DNA of 26,353 nt, from NCBI GenBank assembly GCA_046728115.1, contig JBKPDW010000582.1, positions 1 to 26,353 on the forward strand. Direction: 5' to 3'. The position numbers were made by a program, and so were the translations under genes. Shown in pieces: positions 7,857 to 16,352 of this stretch. The notes below the pieces were generated by a model. It worked only from the letters and a program-made list of their open reading frames with translations. It was not told the origin of the DNA and made no database searches. The stretch comes from CAVSWN01 sp046728115. GTDB lineage: Bacteria > Acidobacteriota > Vicinamibacteria > Vicinamibacterales > CAVVIG01. How positions within the stretch are numbered: position 1 is the stretch's first letter; every line of letters starts with the position of its first letter.

Positions 7857-9617
7857 TCAGGGTGTCGTGTGAAGGGGCTCTTTCTTGATATCACCCGGCC
7901 GGAGTTTTTTCAGGAACTCGATCAGGGCCGATTTGTCGTCGTCCGATAGATTGATCCCGTAAACATGGCCACCATTCGAGTTCCCGGTCTCTGACGTCTT
8001 GAATTCCCATGCGGGCGCCGGTGCGTTCGGATCGGGCGTTGTGCGGTAGCCGAGTTTCTCGACATCGTATTCACGCGAGCCCAGGAAGAAGGTTTTGGGC
8101 CTCGCATCCGGCGGCGTCAGCAGGTCCCACATGTTGGCTACCGAGCCGTTGTTGAGATAAGGCGCCGTTGCCCAGATGCCGGCGAGCGGCTTCGCCGGAT
8201 AGACACGGCCGCCGCGCGTATCGGGATACTTGTCCGCCTCGGCGAGCGTGCTTCGCATGGCCGGCGCCCACTGCGGCGCCGGGCGGCGCGCGCGGCCCTC
8301 CCACTCGGCCTGGGTCTGCTCGGAAATGTGGTTGGCGGCGTAGTACTGCTTCTTCAGACTCTCCAGCGCACCGAACGCTGCCTCGGCGAAGCGCATCTGC
8401 TTGCCGTTCACGATCACCGGCTCGTCGAAGTTCTGCGCGACGAGCGGGCTGACACCCGTTTCGTTCAACGTGAACAGTTGATACACCACGAGCCCGGACG
8501 GCGTGACTGCGAACGGCTTCTCGTGGCAGTTGGCACACTGCCGATCGTAGAGCTCGCGGCCTCTCGCCGCCTTCGTCTCGTCGATCGCACCGAAGACACT
8601 CGCCGGCCATTCCGGCCGCGTCAACTTATAGACCATGTGTTCGAGCCTGTTGAGATTGTCGAGACGAGACGTCGTCGCGAAGGTGTCCGGATCGAACACC
8701 GCGCCCACGCCTAGCGACTGGCCGATGTTGCGCTCCATCACGGAGTTCATGTTGGCGCCCCACTGCAGCCAGGCCGTGGTTTCGATGTCCCACATGTGCG
8801 GAAAGCTGGCAGGCGCGCTCTGCGGGCGCAGATTCTTCTCGTTCTTCCCGAACAGCAGATTCCGCGCGACGCCAAACGCATCGACGCGTCCGTACCCGTT
8901 TTGTGTCACCGCCTGCATCTTGATCGTCGGCATCGTCTTCAGGTACTCGATGAAGGCCTGGGCCAGTTCGATGTCGGTGGCGACGGCCTGCGCCCGGTCA
9001 GCCAGCGTCCGATCGGAGGGAAACATCGTGTCGTTCTCGCGCCTATGCCGAGCGAGGTTGACCAGAAAGCGCTCGCGGCGTCCAGCGGCGTCCTTCAGCG
9101 TGGCTTCGAGCTCGGCTTTCATGTCGGCAAACAGGTCGTTCAGGCGGATCATGTTCGGGCCGCCGTCGATTCGCACGCGGCGGCCGTTCCGCCACAGTTC
9201 TCCGACGTGACACGTCGTGCAATTGAAGCCGGCCAGCACCCGGTTCGTCAGAGAGGATCTCCCCACGGTCATGCCCACGGGAAGGCCGAACGGGTTCTGG
9301 GCGTGTGTATCGTCGGGGATGAAGCCGTAGCGCGCTAGGTTGTCGGTGAATGCGAGCAGGCCCTCTCCGGGTGGATCCTGCGGCGTTCGGGCGCGTTCGA
9401 GCGCCTGGAGAACTGCCAAGGGGATGATCTCGGAGCCTTCAGAGAGATGGTAGAACGTCTGGCGATCGACGTCAGACAGCCCGTTTCTGTAGTCGACGAG
9501 GTTTTTGGCGGCCTCGGCGCCGGCGGCCCGCGTCGGTGATTCACGCGCCGGTTTCGAACACGCCGTCGTCGCGATCGATGACGCCAGGCAAACACAAAGG
9601 GCAGCCGCCAGCTTCAT
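7857..9617 (-). CDS. RoxA-like dihaem cytochrome c lipoprotein
   Basis: 586 residues. Two haem c attachment motifs are present: CTTCH at 133-137 and CANCH at 361-365. The lipobox ATTAC ends at Cys20, so the mature protein is probably a periplasm-facing lipoprotein. The C-terminal run PLAGIWATAPYLNNGSVANM, followed by RPKTFFLGSREYDVEKLGY, is typical of the rubber oxygenase RoxA and dihaem peroxidase-like group. The size (about 65 kDa) matches RoxA rather than the shorter MauG or CcpA proteins. Known RoxA proteins cleave polyisoprene oxidatively, but most homologues have unknown substrates, so only haem binding and redox or oxygenase chemistry are inferred. GGGAGGAAT lies before ATG 9617-9615. 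Its stop is 12 bases from that of the amine-oxidase-like gene, with no room for a conventional terminator. Confidence 0.88.
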   Translation of the reverse strand: MKLAAALCVCLASSIATTACSKPARESPTRAAGAEAAKNLVDYRNGLSDVDRQTFYHLSEGSEIIPLAVLQALERARTPQDPPGEGLLAFTDNLARYGFIPDDTHAQNPFGLPVGMTVGRSSLTNRVLAGFNCTTCHVGELWRNGRRVRIDGGPNMIRLNDLFADMKAELEATLKDAAGRRERFLVNLARHRRENDTMFPSDRTLADRAQAVATDIELAQAFIEYLKTMPTIKMQAVTQNGYGRVDAFGVARNLLFGKNEKNLRPQSAPASFPHMWDIETTAWLQWGANMNSVMERNIGQSLGVGAVFDPDTFATTSRLDNLNRLEHMVYKLTRPEWPASVFGAIDETKAARGRELYDRQCANCHEKPFAVTPSGLVVYQLFTLNETGVSPLVAQNFDEPVIVNGKQMRFAEAAFGALESLKKQYYAANHISEQTQAEWEGRARRPAPQWAPAMRSTLAEADKYPDTRGGRVYPAKPLAGIWATAPYLNNGSVANMWDLLTPPDARPKTFFLGSREYDVEKLGYRTTPDPNAPAPAWEFKTSETGNSNGGHVYGINLSDDDKSALIEFLKKLRPGDIKKEPLHTTP

Positions 9618-9800
9618 GGCAATTCCTCCCGTGTGGCCATTCCGGGGAGACCACGGCCTGCGATCATGATTCTCGATGAAGACGAAATAATGGAAGATTT
9701 GGTGGGACGCTGATCTCGCGTGCCTCTATTTTACTAGAGCTTCGCGGCGTTGACGAGACTGGTATTGCGGCACGTCTTCCGTTACATTGCCCGGCCACCC

Positions 9801-11534
9801 ATGCTGAAGCTGTTTCGTCTCCTCGAGCCCTATCGGGGACAGGTCGCGATCGTCCTGGTTCTGGCGCTCGCGCAGTCGCTCGGCTCCCTGCTCCTGCCGA
9901 GGCTGCTGTCGGACATCGTGGACAAGGGGATCGTGACGGGTGATCAGCGCGCGATTCTCCGGATCGGCGGCCTGATGCTCCTGATGTCCGTCGCCGCCAC
10001 CTTCTGCGCCATCGCGGGGAGCTATTACGCGTCGAAGGTGGCGACCGGATTCGGGCGGATTCTGCGCGGCGCGATCTTCTCGCGGGTCGAACACTTTTCG
10101 ATCCACCAGTTCGACCGCTTCGGCTCGGCGTCGCTGGTGACGCGCACGACCAACGACACCACGCAGGTGCAGCAGATGCTCATCATGATGTTGACCATGG
10201 TGATCACCGCGCCCATGATGGCCATCGGCGGCGTGATCCTGGCGCTGTCGCAGGACACCCAACTCGCGTGGGTGCTGATCGCCGTCATGCCGGTGATGGC
10301 GCTCGTCTTCGGCCTGATCCTGCGCGGCGCGATTCCGTTGTCGCAGGCGATGCAGACCAAGATCGATCGTCTGAACCTCGTGCTTGGCGAAGGACTGAGT
10401 GGCGTGCGCGTGATCCGCGCGTTCGATCGCGGCCCGTATCAGCGCGAGCGATTCGATCGGGCGAATCTCGATCTGACGAACACCGCGATCGCGGTCAATC
10501 AGCTCATCGCGTTCCTGATGCCCGCGCTCATCGTGATGCTGGGCATCACCAACATCGCGATCATCTGGGTTGGCAGCCACCGGATCGACGCGGGCACGAT
10601 GCAGGTGGGCGCGATGATCGCGTCGCTTCAGTACTCCATGCAGATTCTCTTCGCCGTGTTCATGGTGACCGCCATGTTCGTGATGCTGCCGCGCGCGTCC
10701 GCGTCGGCCGCGCGCATCAACGATGTGCTGGAGGTCGCGCCGGAGATCGTGGATCCTGCGAAGCCTGTTCAACCGCAGCTCGCAACCAGGCGTGGGCATG
10801 TGGAATTCGAGAATGTCACCTTTCAGTATCCCGGCGCCGAGGAACCTGCGCTCACGGGCGTGTCGTTCACGGCGCAGCCCGGTGAAGTCACCGCCATCAT
10901 CGGCGGCACGGGCTCCGGGAAGTCGACGCTGGCGGGATTGATTCCGCGCTTTTACGACGTCAATCAGGGGCGGGTACTCGTAGACGGCGTCGACGTTCGT
11001 GAGATGACGCAGGCCGATCTTCGGGCGCGGATCGGCTTCGTTCCGCAGAAGGCAACGCTGTTCACAGGAACCGTGACGGCCAACATCCGCTACGGTCGTG
11101 AAGAGGCGTCCGACGACGACGTTCGTCACGCGGCAACCGTCGCGCAGGCGATCGAGTTCGTCGACGCGATGCCGGAGAAGTTCGCGTCGCCCATCTCGCA
11201 GGGCGGCATCAATCTCTCGGGAGGACAGAAACAGCGGCTTTCGATTGCGCGCGCGATCGTGCGGAAACCGGACGTCTACGTCTTCGACGACAGTTTCTCG
11301 GCGCTGGACTTCGCGACCGACGCCAGACTGCGCGCCGCCCTCAAGGCCGAAACCGGGAACGCCACCGTGTTCGTTGTCGCTCAGCGCATCAGCACCGTCA
11401 TCAATGCCGACCGAATCGTGGTCCTCGACAACGGGCGAGTGGTCGGCATCGGCACACATCCCGAGCTGCTCGAGAACAATCAGATCTACCGCGAGATTGT
11501 CGCGTCGCAGGTTTCGCTCGAGGAGGTCGCATGA
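9801..11534 (+). CDS. ABC exporter half-transporter carrying the degenerate ATP site
   Basis: 577 residues from ATG 9801; an alternative TTG start at 9750 would add 17 residues. I prefer 9801 because MLKLFRLLEPYRG is a usual start for this family, though neither start has a good Shine-Dalgarno. Type I exporter: six-helix membrane domain (about 10-300), then an ATPase domain with Walker A GGTGSGKST (368-376), Q-loop VPQK, signature LSGGQ (472-476) and Walker B VYVFDD. The catalytic Glu after Walker B is Asp497 and the switch His is Gln528 (VVAQRIST). Both replacements are the hallmark of the non-catalytic half in heterodimeric exporters such as TM287/288, BmrCD and LmrCD. Its stop overlaps the start of the next gene (ATGA at 11531-11534), so the subunits are co-translated. 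Substrate unknown; drugs, lipids or peptides are possible. Confidence 0.93.
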   Translation: MLKLFRLLEPYRGQVAIVLVLALAQSLGSLLLPRLLSDIVDKGIVTGDQRAILRIGGLMLLMSVAATFCAIAGSYYASKVATGFGRILRGAIFSRVEHFSIHQFDRFGSASLVTRTTNDTTQVQQMLIMMLTMVITAPMMAIGGVILALSQDTQLAWVLIAVMPVMALVFGLILRGAIPLSQAMQTKIDRLNLVLGEGLSGVRVIRAFDRGPYQRERFDRANLDLTNTAIAVNQLIAFLMPALIVMLGITNIAIIWVGSHRIDAGTMQVGAMIASLQYSMQILFAVFMVTAMFVMLPRASASAARINDVLEVAPEIVDPAKPVQPQLATRRGHVEFENVTFQYPGAEEPALTGVSFTAQPGEVTAIIGGTGSGKSTLAGLIPRFYDVNQGRVLVDGVDVREMTQADLRARIGFVPQKATLFTGTVTANIRYGREEASDDDVRHAATVAQAIEFVDAMPEKFASPISQGGINLSGGQKQRLSIARAIVRKPDVYVFDDSFSALDFATDARLRAALKAETGNATVFVVAQRISTVINADRIVVLDNGRVVGIGTHPELLENNQIYREIVASQVSLEEVA

Positions 11535-13525
11535 GTACGGCCTCACGGCGGCCTTTCGACGACGCACAAGGCAGGCCCTTCGACGGCGCTCAGGGCAAGG
11601 GTGTCGACGGAGCTCAGGGCAAGCCGGGAGCAGCGCCGGCGGCGGCGACACCGCAGCGCACCGCGCCGCCGGCGGACATGTTCGGGAACCGCCGGCCGAT
11701 TGGCGGGCTCGGCGTGCCGTCACAAAAGGCGAAGAACTTCAAGGGAACGGTGGTCCGGCTCCTGGCGTATCTGCGTCCGCATCGCGCGGCCCTGCTCGTC
11801 GTGGTTCTGGCGGGTGCCATCGGCACCGTCTTCAGCGTGCTCGGCCCGAAGATTCTCGGCATGGCCACGACGAAGGTGTTCGAAGGGTTCGTCGCGAAGG
11901 CGCGGGGCGTGCCGGGCGCCGCGGTCGACTTCGCCTACGTCGGCCGTATCCTGCTCGGGCTGATCGGCTTGTACGTCGTCGGCAACAGCTTTCAATACCT
12001 GATGCAGTACCTCATGGCGAGCGTCGCGCAGAAGACGGTTTACGCGATGCGGCGCGACGTGGAGGCGAAGTTCGACACGCTGCCGCTGAAGTTCTTCGAT
12101 GCGCGGGCGCGCGGCGAAGTGATGAGCCGTGCCGTGAACGATCTGGACAGCATCAGTGGAACGCTGCAGCAGAACCTCACGCAGCTGCTGACGTCGGCGC
12201 TGACGCTCATCGGTGTCATCGTCATGATGCTCACGATCAGCTGGATTCTGACGCTCGTCACCGTCCTCACGCTGCCGCTCAGCATCGTCATCGTCGCGCG
12301 GCTTGCAAAGCGCTCCCAGAAGTTTTTCATGAAGCAGCAGATGGCGCTTGGCGCGCTGAACGGTCATGTGGCCGAGATGTACGGCGGTCATGCGATCGTT
12401 ACGGTGTTCGGCCACGAAAAGAAGTCGGTGGCGACATTCGACACACTGAACGAGACGTATTATGACGGCGCGTGGCGGGCGCAATTCGTAAGCGGCATCA
12501 TCTGGCCGACGATGATGTTCGTGGGAAACCTCGGGTACGTGCTTGTCGCGGTGATCGGCGGCGTGCTCGTGACACGCCGATCGATTGCGATCGGCGACGT
12601 GCAGGCGTTCGTTCAGTACGGCCGTCAATTCTCGATGCCGATCACGCAGCTGAGCGGCATCGTGAATATGATTCAGCTGACGATCGTGTCGGCCGAGCGC
12701 GTGTTCGAATTACTGGACGAGCCGGAAGAGGCACCGGATTCAGCCAGCGCGACGGTGATGCCCAGCACGCGTGGTGTGGTGCAGTTCGACAATGTGAGTT
12801 TCAGGTACAAACCGGACGTGCCGCTCATCGACAACATGTCGCTGGACATCGCGCCGGGGCGGACGATCGCGATCGTCGGCCCCACCGGCGCCGGCAAGAC
12901 GACGCTCGTGAACCTGTTGATGCGTTTCTACGATGTCGACGACGGCGCCATTCGCGTGGACGGCGTGGACATCCGGCAGCTGAAGCGCGGGGCGCTGCGC
13001 CGCACGTTCGGCATGGTGCTCCAGGACACGTGGCTGTTCTCCGGCACGATTCGCGAGAACATCGCGTACGGACGCGAGAACGCGAGCGACGAGGCGATCG
13101 TGAAAGCGGCGAGAGCGGCGCAGGCGGACCACTTCATCCGGACGCTACCTGAGAATTACGACACGCCAATCAACGAGGTCGCCAGCAACCTGTCCGAGGG
13201 ACAGAAACAGCTGTTGACGATTGCGCGTGCGTTTCTCGCCGATCCGCCGATCCTGATTCTCGACGAAGCCACGAGCAGCGTGGACACCCGCACCGAAGTC
13301 CTCATTCAGCGTGCCATGGGCGAACTGATGCGCGGTAGGACGACGTTCGTCATCGCGCACCGGCTGTCGACGGTTCGCAACGCGGACGTGATTTTAATGA
13401 TGGAGCATGGCAGCATCGTCGAGAGGGGCACGCATCACGAGCTGCTCGCGGCGAAAGGTCGATACGCGGAGCTGTATCACAGTCAGTTCGCCGGACGGAC
13501 GGCGCAATCCGTGCTGGTGTCGTAG
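11531..13525 (+). CDS. ABC exporter half-transporter with canonical catalytic residues
   Basis: 664 residues. After an unusual N-terminal extension of about 70 residues comes a six-helix membrane domain (about 75-385), then an ATPase domain with Walker A GPTGAGKTT (450-458), Q-loop Gln498, signature LSEGQ (554-558), Walker B ILILDE with catalytic Glu579, and switch His610 (VIAHRLST). The signature deviates from LSGGQ, as expected for the subunit that completes the degenerate site of its partner. With the preceding gene it forms a heterodimeric exporter in the inner membrane. Residues 7-30 are three copies of an octapeptide of the form RPFDGAQG, encoded by a 24-bp DNA repeat. The extension continues Ala/Pro-rich to about residue 65 and is likely disordered. 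The start overlaps the previous stop and is preceded by GAGGAGGTCGC. Confidence 0.94.
   Translation: MSTASRRPFDDAQGRPFDGAQGKGVDGAQGKPGAAPAAATPQRTAPPADMFGNRRPIGGLGVPSQKAKNFKGTVVRLLAYLRPHRAALLVVVLAGAIGTVFSVLGPKILGMATTKVFEGFVAKARGVPGAAVDFAYVGRILLGLIGLYVVGNSFQYLMQYLMASVAQKTVYAMRRDVEAKFDTLPLKFFDARARGEVMSRAVNDLDSISGTLQQNLTQLLTSALTLIGVIVMMLTISWILTLVTVLTLPLSIVIVARLAKRSQKFFMKQQMALGALNGHVAEMYGGHAIVTVFGHEKKSVATFDTLNETYYDGAWRAQFVSGIIWPTMMFVGNLGYVLVAVIGGVLVTRRSIAIGDVQAFVQYGRQFSMPITQLSGIVNMIQLTIVSAERVFELLDEPEEAPDSASATVMPSTRGVVQFDNVSFRYKPDVPLIDNMSLDIAPGRTIAIVGPTGAGKTTLVNLLMRFYDVDDGAIRVDGVDIRQLKRGALRRTFGMVLQDTWLFSGTIRENIAYGRENASDEAIVKAARAAQADHFIRTLPENYDTPINEVASNLSEGQKQLLTIARAFLADPPILILDEATSSVDTRTEVLIQRAMGELMRGRTTFVIAHRLSTVRNADVILMMEHGSIVERGTHHELLAAKGRYAELYHSQFAGRTAQSVLVS
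11551..11622 (+). repeat. three 24-bp repeats inside the ABC transporter coding region
   Basis: Units at 11551-11574, 11575-11598 and 11599-11622. The middle copy is best preserved: it starts GCCCTTCGACGGCGC and ends TCAGGGCAA. Each unit has inverted ends (GCCCT...AGGGC) and keeps the reading frame, encoding RPFDDAQG, RPFDGAQG and KGVDGAQG. From memory this matches a short palindromic repeat found many times in acidobacterial and other environmental genomes (CCTTCGACaagCTCAGGG type), both between and within genes. Only this one cluster is seen in the window. Confidence 0.75.
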
Positions 13526-13556
13526 ATCGAACCGGCGTTCAGGGTCGACGTACTTG

Positions 13557-14171
13557 ATGAAGCGCGACGCATCACGTTCTTACACGGCGGACGAGGCACT
13601 CGCACGGCTGATCGCCGGCAACGAACGTTTCGTCCGCGGCGAAGCCCGCTTTCCGACCGTTCAGAAGGAGATCCTTGCAGGCCTGGCCAAGGCCCAGAAT
13701 CCGTACGCCACCATTCTCGGGTGCAGCGATTCGCGCGTTCCGCCCGAACTGGTATTCGACGCCGGTTTCGGCGAGTTGTTCATCGTGCGCGTTGCCGGCA
13801 ACGTGATCTCTGCCGAAGTGATGGGATCGCTGCAGTACGCAGGGGTCCACCTGCGGACGCCCCTCTTCGTCGTGCTCGGCCATGAGGGCTGCGGAGCGGT
13901 TGCCGCGGCGGTCGCCGCCAGACGCGGCCGCGCCACAGAACCCGCTCGCATTGCGCTGCTAATCGACAACATCATGCCTGGACTTCGCGATGTGCCGTTG
14001 GCGGCGCCGGCGGACGAGCAGCAGCGTGCAGCCGTTGAAGCCAATGTGCGCTGGTCGATGCACCAACTCCTGCAGACTTCTGAGGGCAAAGCCCGGGCGG
14101 CCGAAGGCACTGTGAAGCTCGTTGGTGCAGTCTACGAGCTGGAGAGCGGCCGCGTGCGATTCCTCCCCTGA
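13557..14171 (+). CDS. beta-class carbonic anhydrase
   Basis: 204 residues from ATG 13557. The frame is open upstream to 13407, inside the ABC gene, but MKRDASRSYTADEAL is the natural family start. It interconverts CO2 and bicarbonate with a zinc ion. Visible residues: CSDSRV gives zinc ligand Cys56 and the Asp58/Arg60 dyad; GHEGCG gives zinc ligands His109 and Cys112. The run FIVRVAGNV (75-83) is typical of the cyanobacterial/plant-like subgroup. There is no signal peptide, so it is probably cytoplasmic. It starts 31 bases after the ABC exporter stop and may be read from the same transcript. There is only a weak AGGG upstream. No functional link with the exporter is evident. Confidence 0.94.
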   Translation: MKRDASRSYTADEALARLIAGNERFVRGEARFPTVQKEILAGLAKAQNPYATILGCSDSRVPPELVFDAGFGELFIVRVAGNVISAEVMGSLQYAGVHLRTPLFVVLGHEGCGAVAAAVAARRGRATEPARIALLIDNIMPGLRDVPLAAPADEQQRAAVEANVRWSMHQLLQTSEGKARAAEGTVKLVGAVYELESGRVRFLP

Positions 14172-14296
14172 CCAATCGCGCTGCGGCGTCATATGCGGCG
14201 ACCCCCCGGCGGCAATAATTCGACGAGATGCTTGCTCGAGTCGCGAATCGACCGGGGTGATCAAAGGAACGCTCCAGGTTCGGGGCGTCGGGACGG

Positions 14297-14326
14297 TTGC
14301 GGTTCCGGAGGCCGCCGCTGTAGCTT
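14297..14326 (+). promoter_or_regulatory. candidate promoter giving a leaderless transcript
   Basis: TTGCGG (14297-14302), an 18-base spacer, then TAGCTT (14321-14326). The expected transcription start falls at about 14332-14333, the A of the ATG of the SurA-like gene. That gene has no Shine-Dalgarno, which fits a leaderless mRNA. Prediction from sequence only. Confidence 0.35.
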
Positions 14327-14332
14327 TGTCCC

Positions 14333-15400
14333 ATGAGAACTGTGTTCGTGAGCGTGTTGGCAGCGGCATGCTTCACCGCCGCGTGTCGTTCGACATCCGC
14401 AACTCGAGCAAAGACGATCTCAACCGACACCTGGGCAGTCGTCGACGGCCGCGAGATTACCCGACAGGACGTCGACAGGGCATTCGAGCGGAGTCGAGAC
14501 CTGTCGCAGACGCTGTCGGACGAAGAGACGCTGACGGCCAAGCTGAACCTCCTCAACGACCTCATCCTCCAGGAGATTCTGATTGCAAAGGCCAATTCGC
14601 TGAAGCTTGAACTTGGCGCAGGCGAGCTCGACACCGCATACGCCAATGCGAAGAAGAACATCCCTGACGAAGCCTTTCAGCAGGAGCTGACGCGACGCCA
14701 CCTCGCGGCTGCGGACATGCGGGAAGGACTTCGGCGCGAACTGCTTGCGCAGAAGGTCGTCGATCACGAGGTGCGCTCGAAGATCGCGATTACGGACCAG
14801 GCGATCACCGATTTCTTCAACGCCAATCGCGCGCAGTTCAACCTGGCGGAGGAGGCGTACCGCATCGCGCAGATCGTCGTAACGCCCGTGCGCGACGCAC
14901 AAGTGACCAACAACACCGGCGACGATGCCACGACGCCACAGGCGGCGGCGGCAAAGGTGCAGATGCTGACGGAACGCCTCAAAGCGGGCGCGTCTTTCGC
15001 GGATCTCGCCGCGGGCTATTCAGAAGATCCCGAGACGGCGTCTCGCGGCGGGGACCTTGGCTTCGTGCCGTTGTCGAGGCTCAAACAGGCCCTACCGCAG
15101 TTGCGCGACGCAGTGCTGAACAAGGCGCCGGGAACCGTGAACGTCGTGAGCGCGAATGGCTCTTACACCCTCGTACTGGTGATCGCACACGAGCCGGCTG
15201 GACAACGCGACCTGTCGACGCCGGGAATGCGCGAGCGCATCAGCGAGACTCTGCGCGGGCGCAAAGAGCAACTTCTGCGCTCCGCGTATCTGACCGCGGT
15301 ACGGACTGACGCCGATGTGACGAACTATCTGGCGCGCCGTCTGGTCGAGTCGAACGGCACGCCGCCAATTCTGCAGCCTGCGGCACCTGGTGCAAGGTAG
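14333..15400 (+). CDS. SurA/PrsA-like parvulin-domain lipoprotein
   Basis: 355 residues. A lipobox ends at Cys18 (FTAAC), so it is a likely envelope lipoprotein. Residues 33-165 form a SurA/trigger-factor-like chaperone region, starting with the typical AVVDGREITRQDVD and LLNDLILQEILIAKA. Residues about 175-288 are a parvulin (rotamase) domain: FADLAAGYSEDPETASRGGDLGF (222-244) is the characteristic core. In catalytic parvulins the first strand carries a His (HIL) and the last strand another (GYHIIK). Here these positions read IAQIVV and SYTLVLV, so isomerase activity may be lost and the protein may act as a chaperone for outer-membrane or secreted proteins. The C-terminal 65 residues are a helical extension. 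It may serve the secreted proteins encoded next to it. Confidence 0.87.
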   Translation: MRTVFVSVLAAACFTAACRSTSATRAKTISTDTWAVVDGREITRQDVDRAFERSRDLSQTLSDEETLTAKLNLLNDLILQEILIAKANSLKLELGAGELDTAYANAKKNIPDEAFQQELTRRHLAAADMREGLRRELLAQKVVDHEVRSKIAITDQAITDFFNANRAQFNLAEEAYRIAQIVVTPVRDAQVTNNTGDDATTPQAAAAKVQMLTERLKAGASFADLAAGYSEDPETASRGGDLGFVPLSRLKQALPQLRDAVLNKAPGTVNVVSANGSYTLVLVIAHEPAGQRDLSTPGMRERISETLRGRKEQLLRSAYLTAVRTDADVTNYLARRLVESNGTPPILQPAAPGAR

Positions 15401-15546
15401 CCCAAGGCGCGCAGCAGCAGTCGTCACCGCGGCTGACGCTGGCCGCACGTTTGCGTCGCGTCCGCCAACACAGAGTGATCCGGCGCGGCGCGCCTCGTTT
15501 TCATACACCTGGGTGTGCCGTAATGCTTCTTCAGAGAGGAACGCCC

Positions 15547-16212
15547 ATGAAGCGAACCGTGTTGCTCGTCATGTCCGTCATTGCGACCGGTTGCAGCGAT
15601 GACAACCGCACGACCGGACCCAGCTCGACGGCAGCGGAGATGACCTTCTTCGTCTCGAGCGCGACCAGCGTCACCGGCAATCTTGGCGGCCTTGCCGGCG
15701 CCGATGCGACGTGCCAGCGATTGGCTGCGTCCGTCGGGTTCGGCGCGCGAACATGGCGCGCGTACCTCAGCGTCGAGCACGACGCCTCGAATGGTAATCA
15801 GCCGACCCACGCGCGCGACCGGATCGGCAGCGGCCCCTGGCGCAACAGGAACACCGTGGTCGTCGCCAACAACCTCGCGGAGTTGCACGCGCGCACCGGA
15901 GACGCCGCCGTGTTCCTCGACGAACGCGGCCAGCGGATCAACGGGCAATGGACCGGCTCGCCATCGCCGGTCGAGCACGACATCCTCACCGGATCGAATG
16001 CCGACGGGACGTTTGCGGTCGGGTTGACGTGCGCCGACTGGACGTCCGCATCAACCTCGCTTGCGGCGCAAGTCGGTCACTCCGACGGCCTGGGACCTGG
16101 CCAGAGCACCGCCGGCGCGTTGTCTTCGTGGAACTCGGCGCACGCGAACCAGGACTGCTCGAACACGGCGCCGCGCGGAGGCGCCGGCCGCATCTACTGT
16201 TTCGCGCGGTGA
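15547..16212 (+). CDS. secreted lipoprotein, DUF1554/endostatin-like lectin fold
   Basis: 221 residues from ATG 15547, preceded by AGAGAGGAA. The upstream frame to 15451 is less likely because the lipoprotein signal begins at 15547: MKRTVLLVMSVIATGC, with Cys16 as lipid anchor. The core starts TFFVSSATSVTGNLGGLAGADATCQ and continues with TWRAYLS, matching the opening of DUF1554 domains in Leptospira surface lipoproteins and collagen XVIII/endostatin-like lectin folds. It ends GGAGRIYCFAR. Four Cys in the mature domain (in ATCQ, LTCADW, DCSNT and IYCF) could form two disulfides. Probably a surface or periplasmic binding protein; the ligand is unknown. The Asp-rich DDN after the anchor Cys might influence sorting, but acidobacterial rules are not known. 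Confidence 0.78.
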   Translation: MKRTVLLVMSVIATGCSDDNRTTGPSSTAAEMTFFVSSATSVTGNLGGLAGADATCQRLAASVGFGARTWRAYLSVEHDASNGNQPTHARDRIGSGPWRNRNTVVVANNLAELHARTGDAAVFLDERGQRINGQWTGSPSPVEHDILTGSNADGTFAVGLTCADWTSASTSLAAQVGHSDGLGPGQSTAGALSSWNSAHANQDCSNTAPRGGAGRIYCFAR

Positions 16213-16260
16213 CAGGTCGGCCGAAGGCTCGAGTGCGACTGCTTCGTGAGTCGCATACTG

Positions 16261-16289
16261 TTGACTTCGGCTCAGAACGATCCTAGGCT
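16261..16289 (+). promoter_or_regulatory. sigma-70-type promoter for the SGNH hydrolase gene
   Basis: TTGACT (16261-16266), 17-base spacer, TAGGCT (16284-16289). The -35 matches the consensus at five of six positions and the spacing is ideal. The transcription start would be near 16296, giving a leader of about 57 bases that contains the Shine-Dalgarno AAGGAGA before ATG 16353. This is the best promoter match noticed in the window. Confidence 0.55.
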
Positions 16290-16352
16290 CACTGTCTCCG
16301 GTGGCGACGCTTCCGCGCCATCGGCATCGTTCCCTTATCAAGGAGACGTGCC

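Noticed and set aside
9726..11723. 665-residue open frame on the minus strand, opposite the first ABC gene
   Set aside because: Its product is Arg/His/Asp-rich low-complexity sequence typical of antisense frames in GC-rich genes, and the plus-strand frame is a clear ABC transporter.
15505..15516. Small palindrome (ACACC-TG-GGTGT) upstream of the DUF1554-like gene, possible operator
   Set aside because: Arms are only five bases and no regulator or second copy was seen, so it is not distinguishable from chance.
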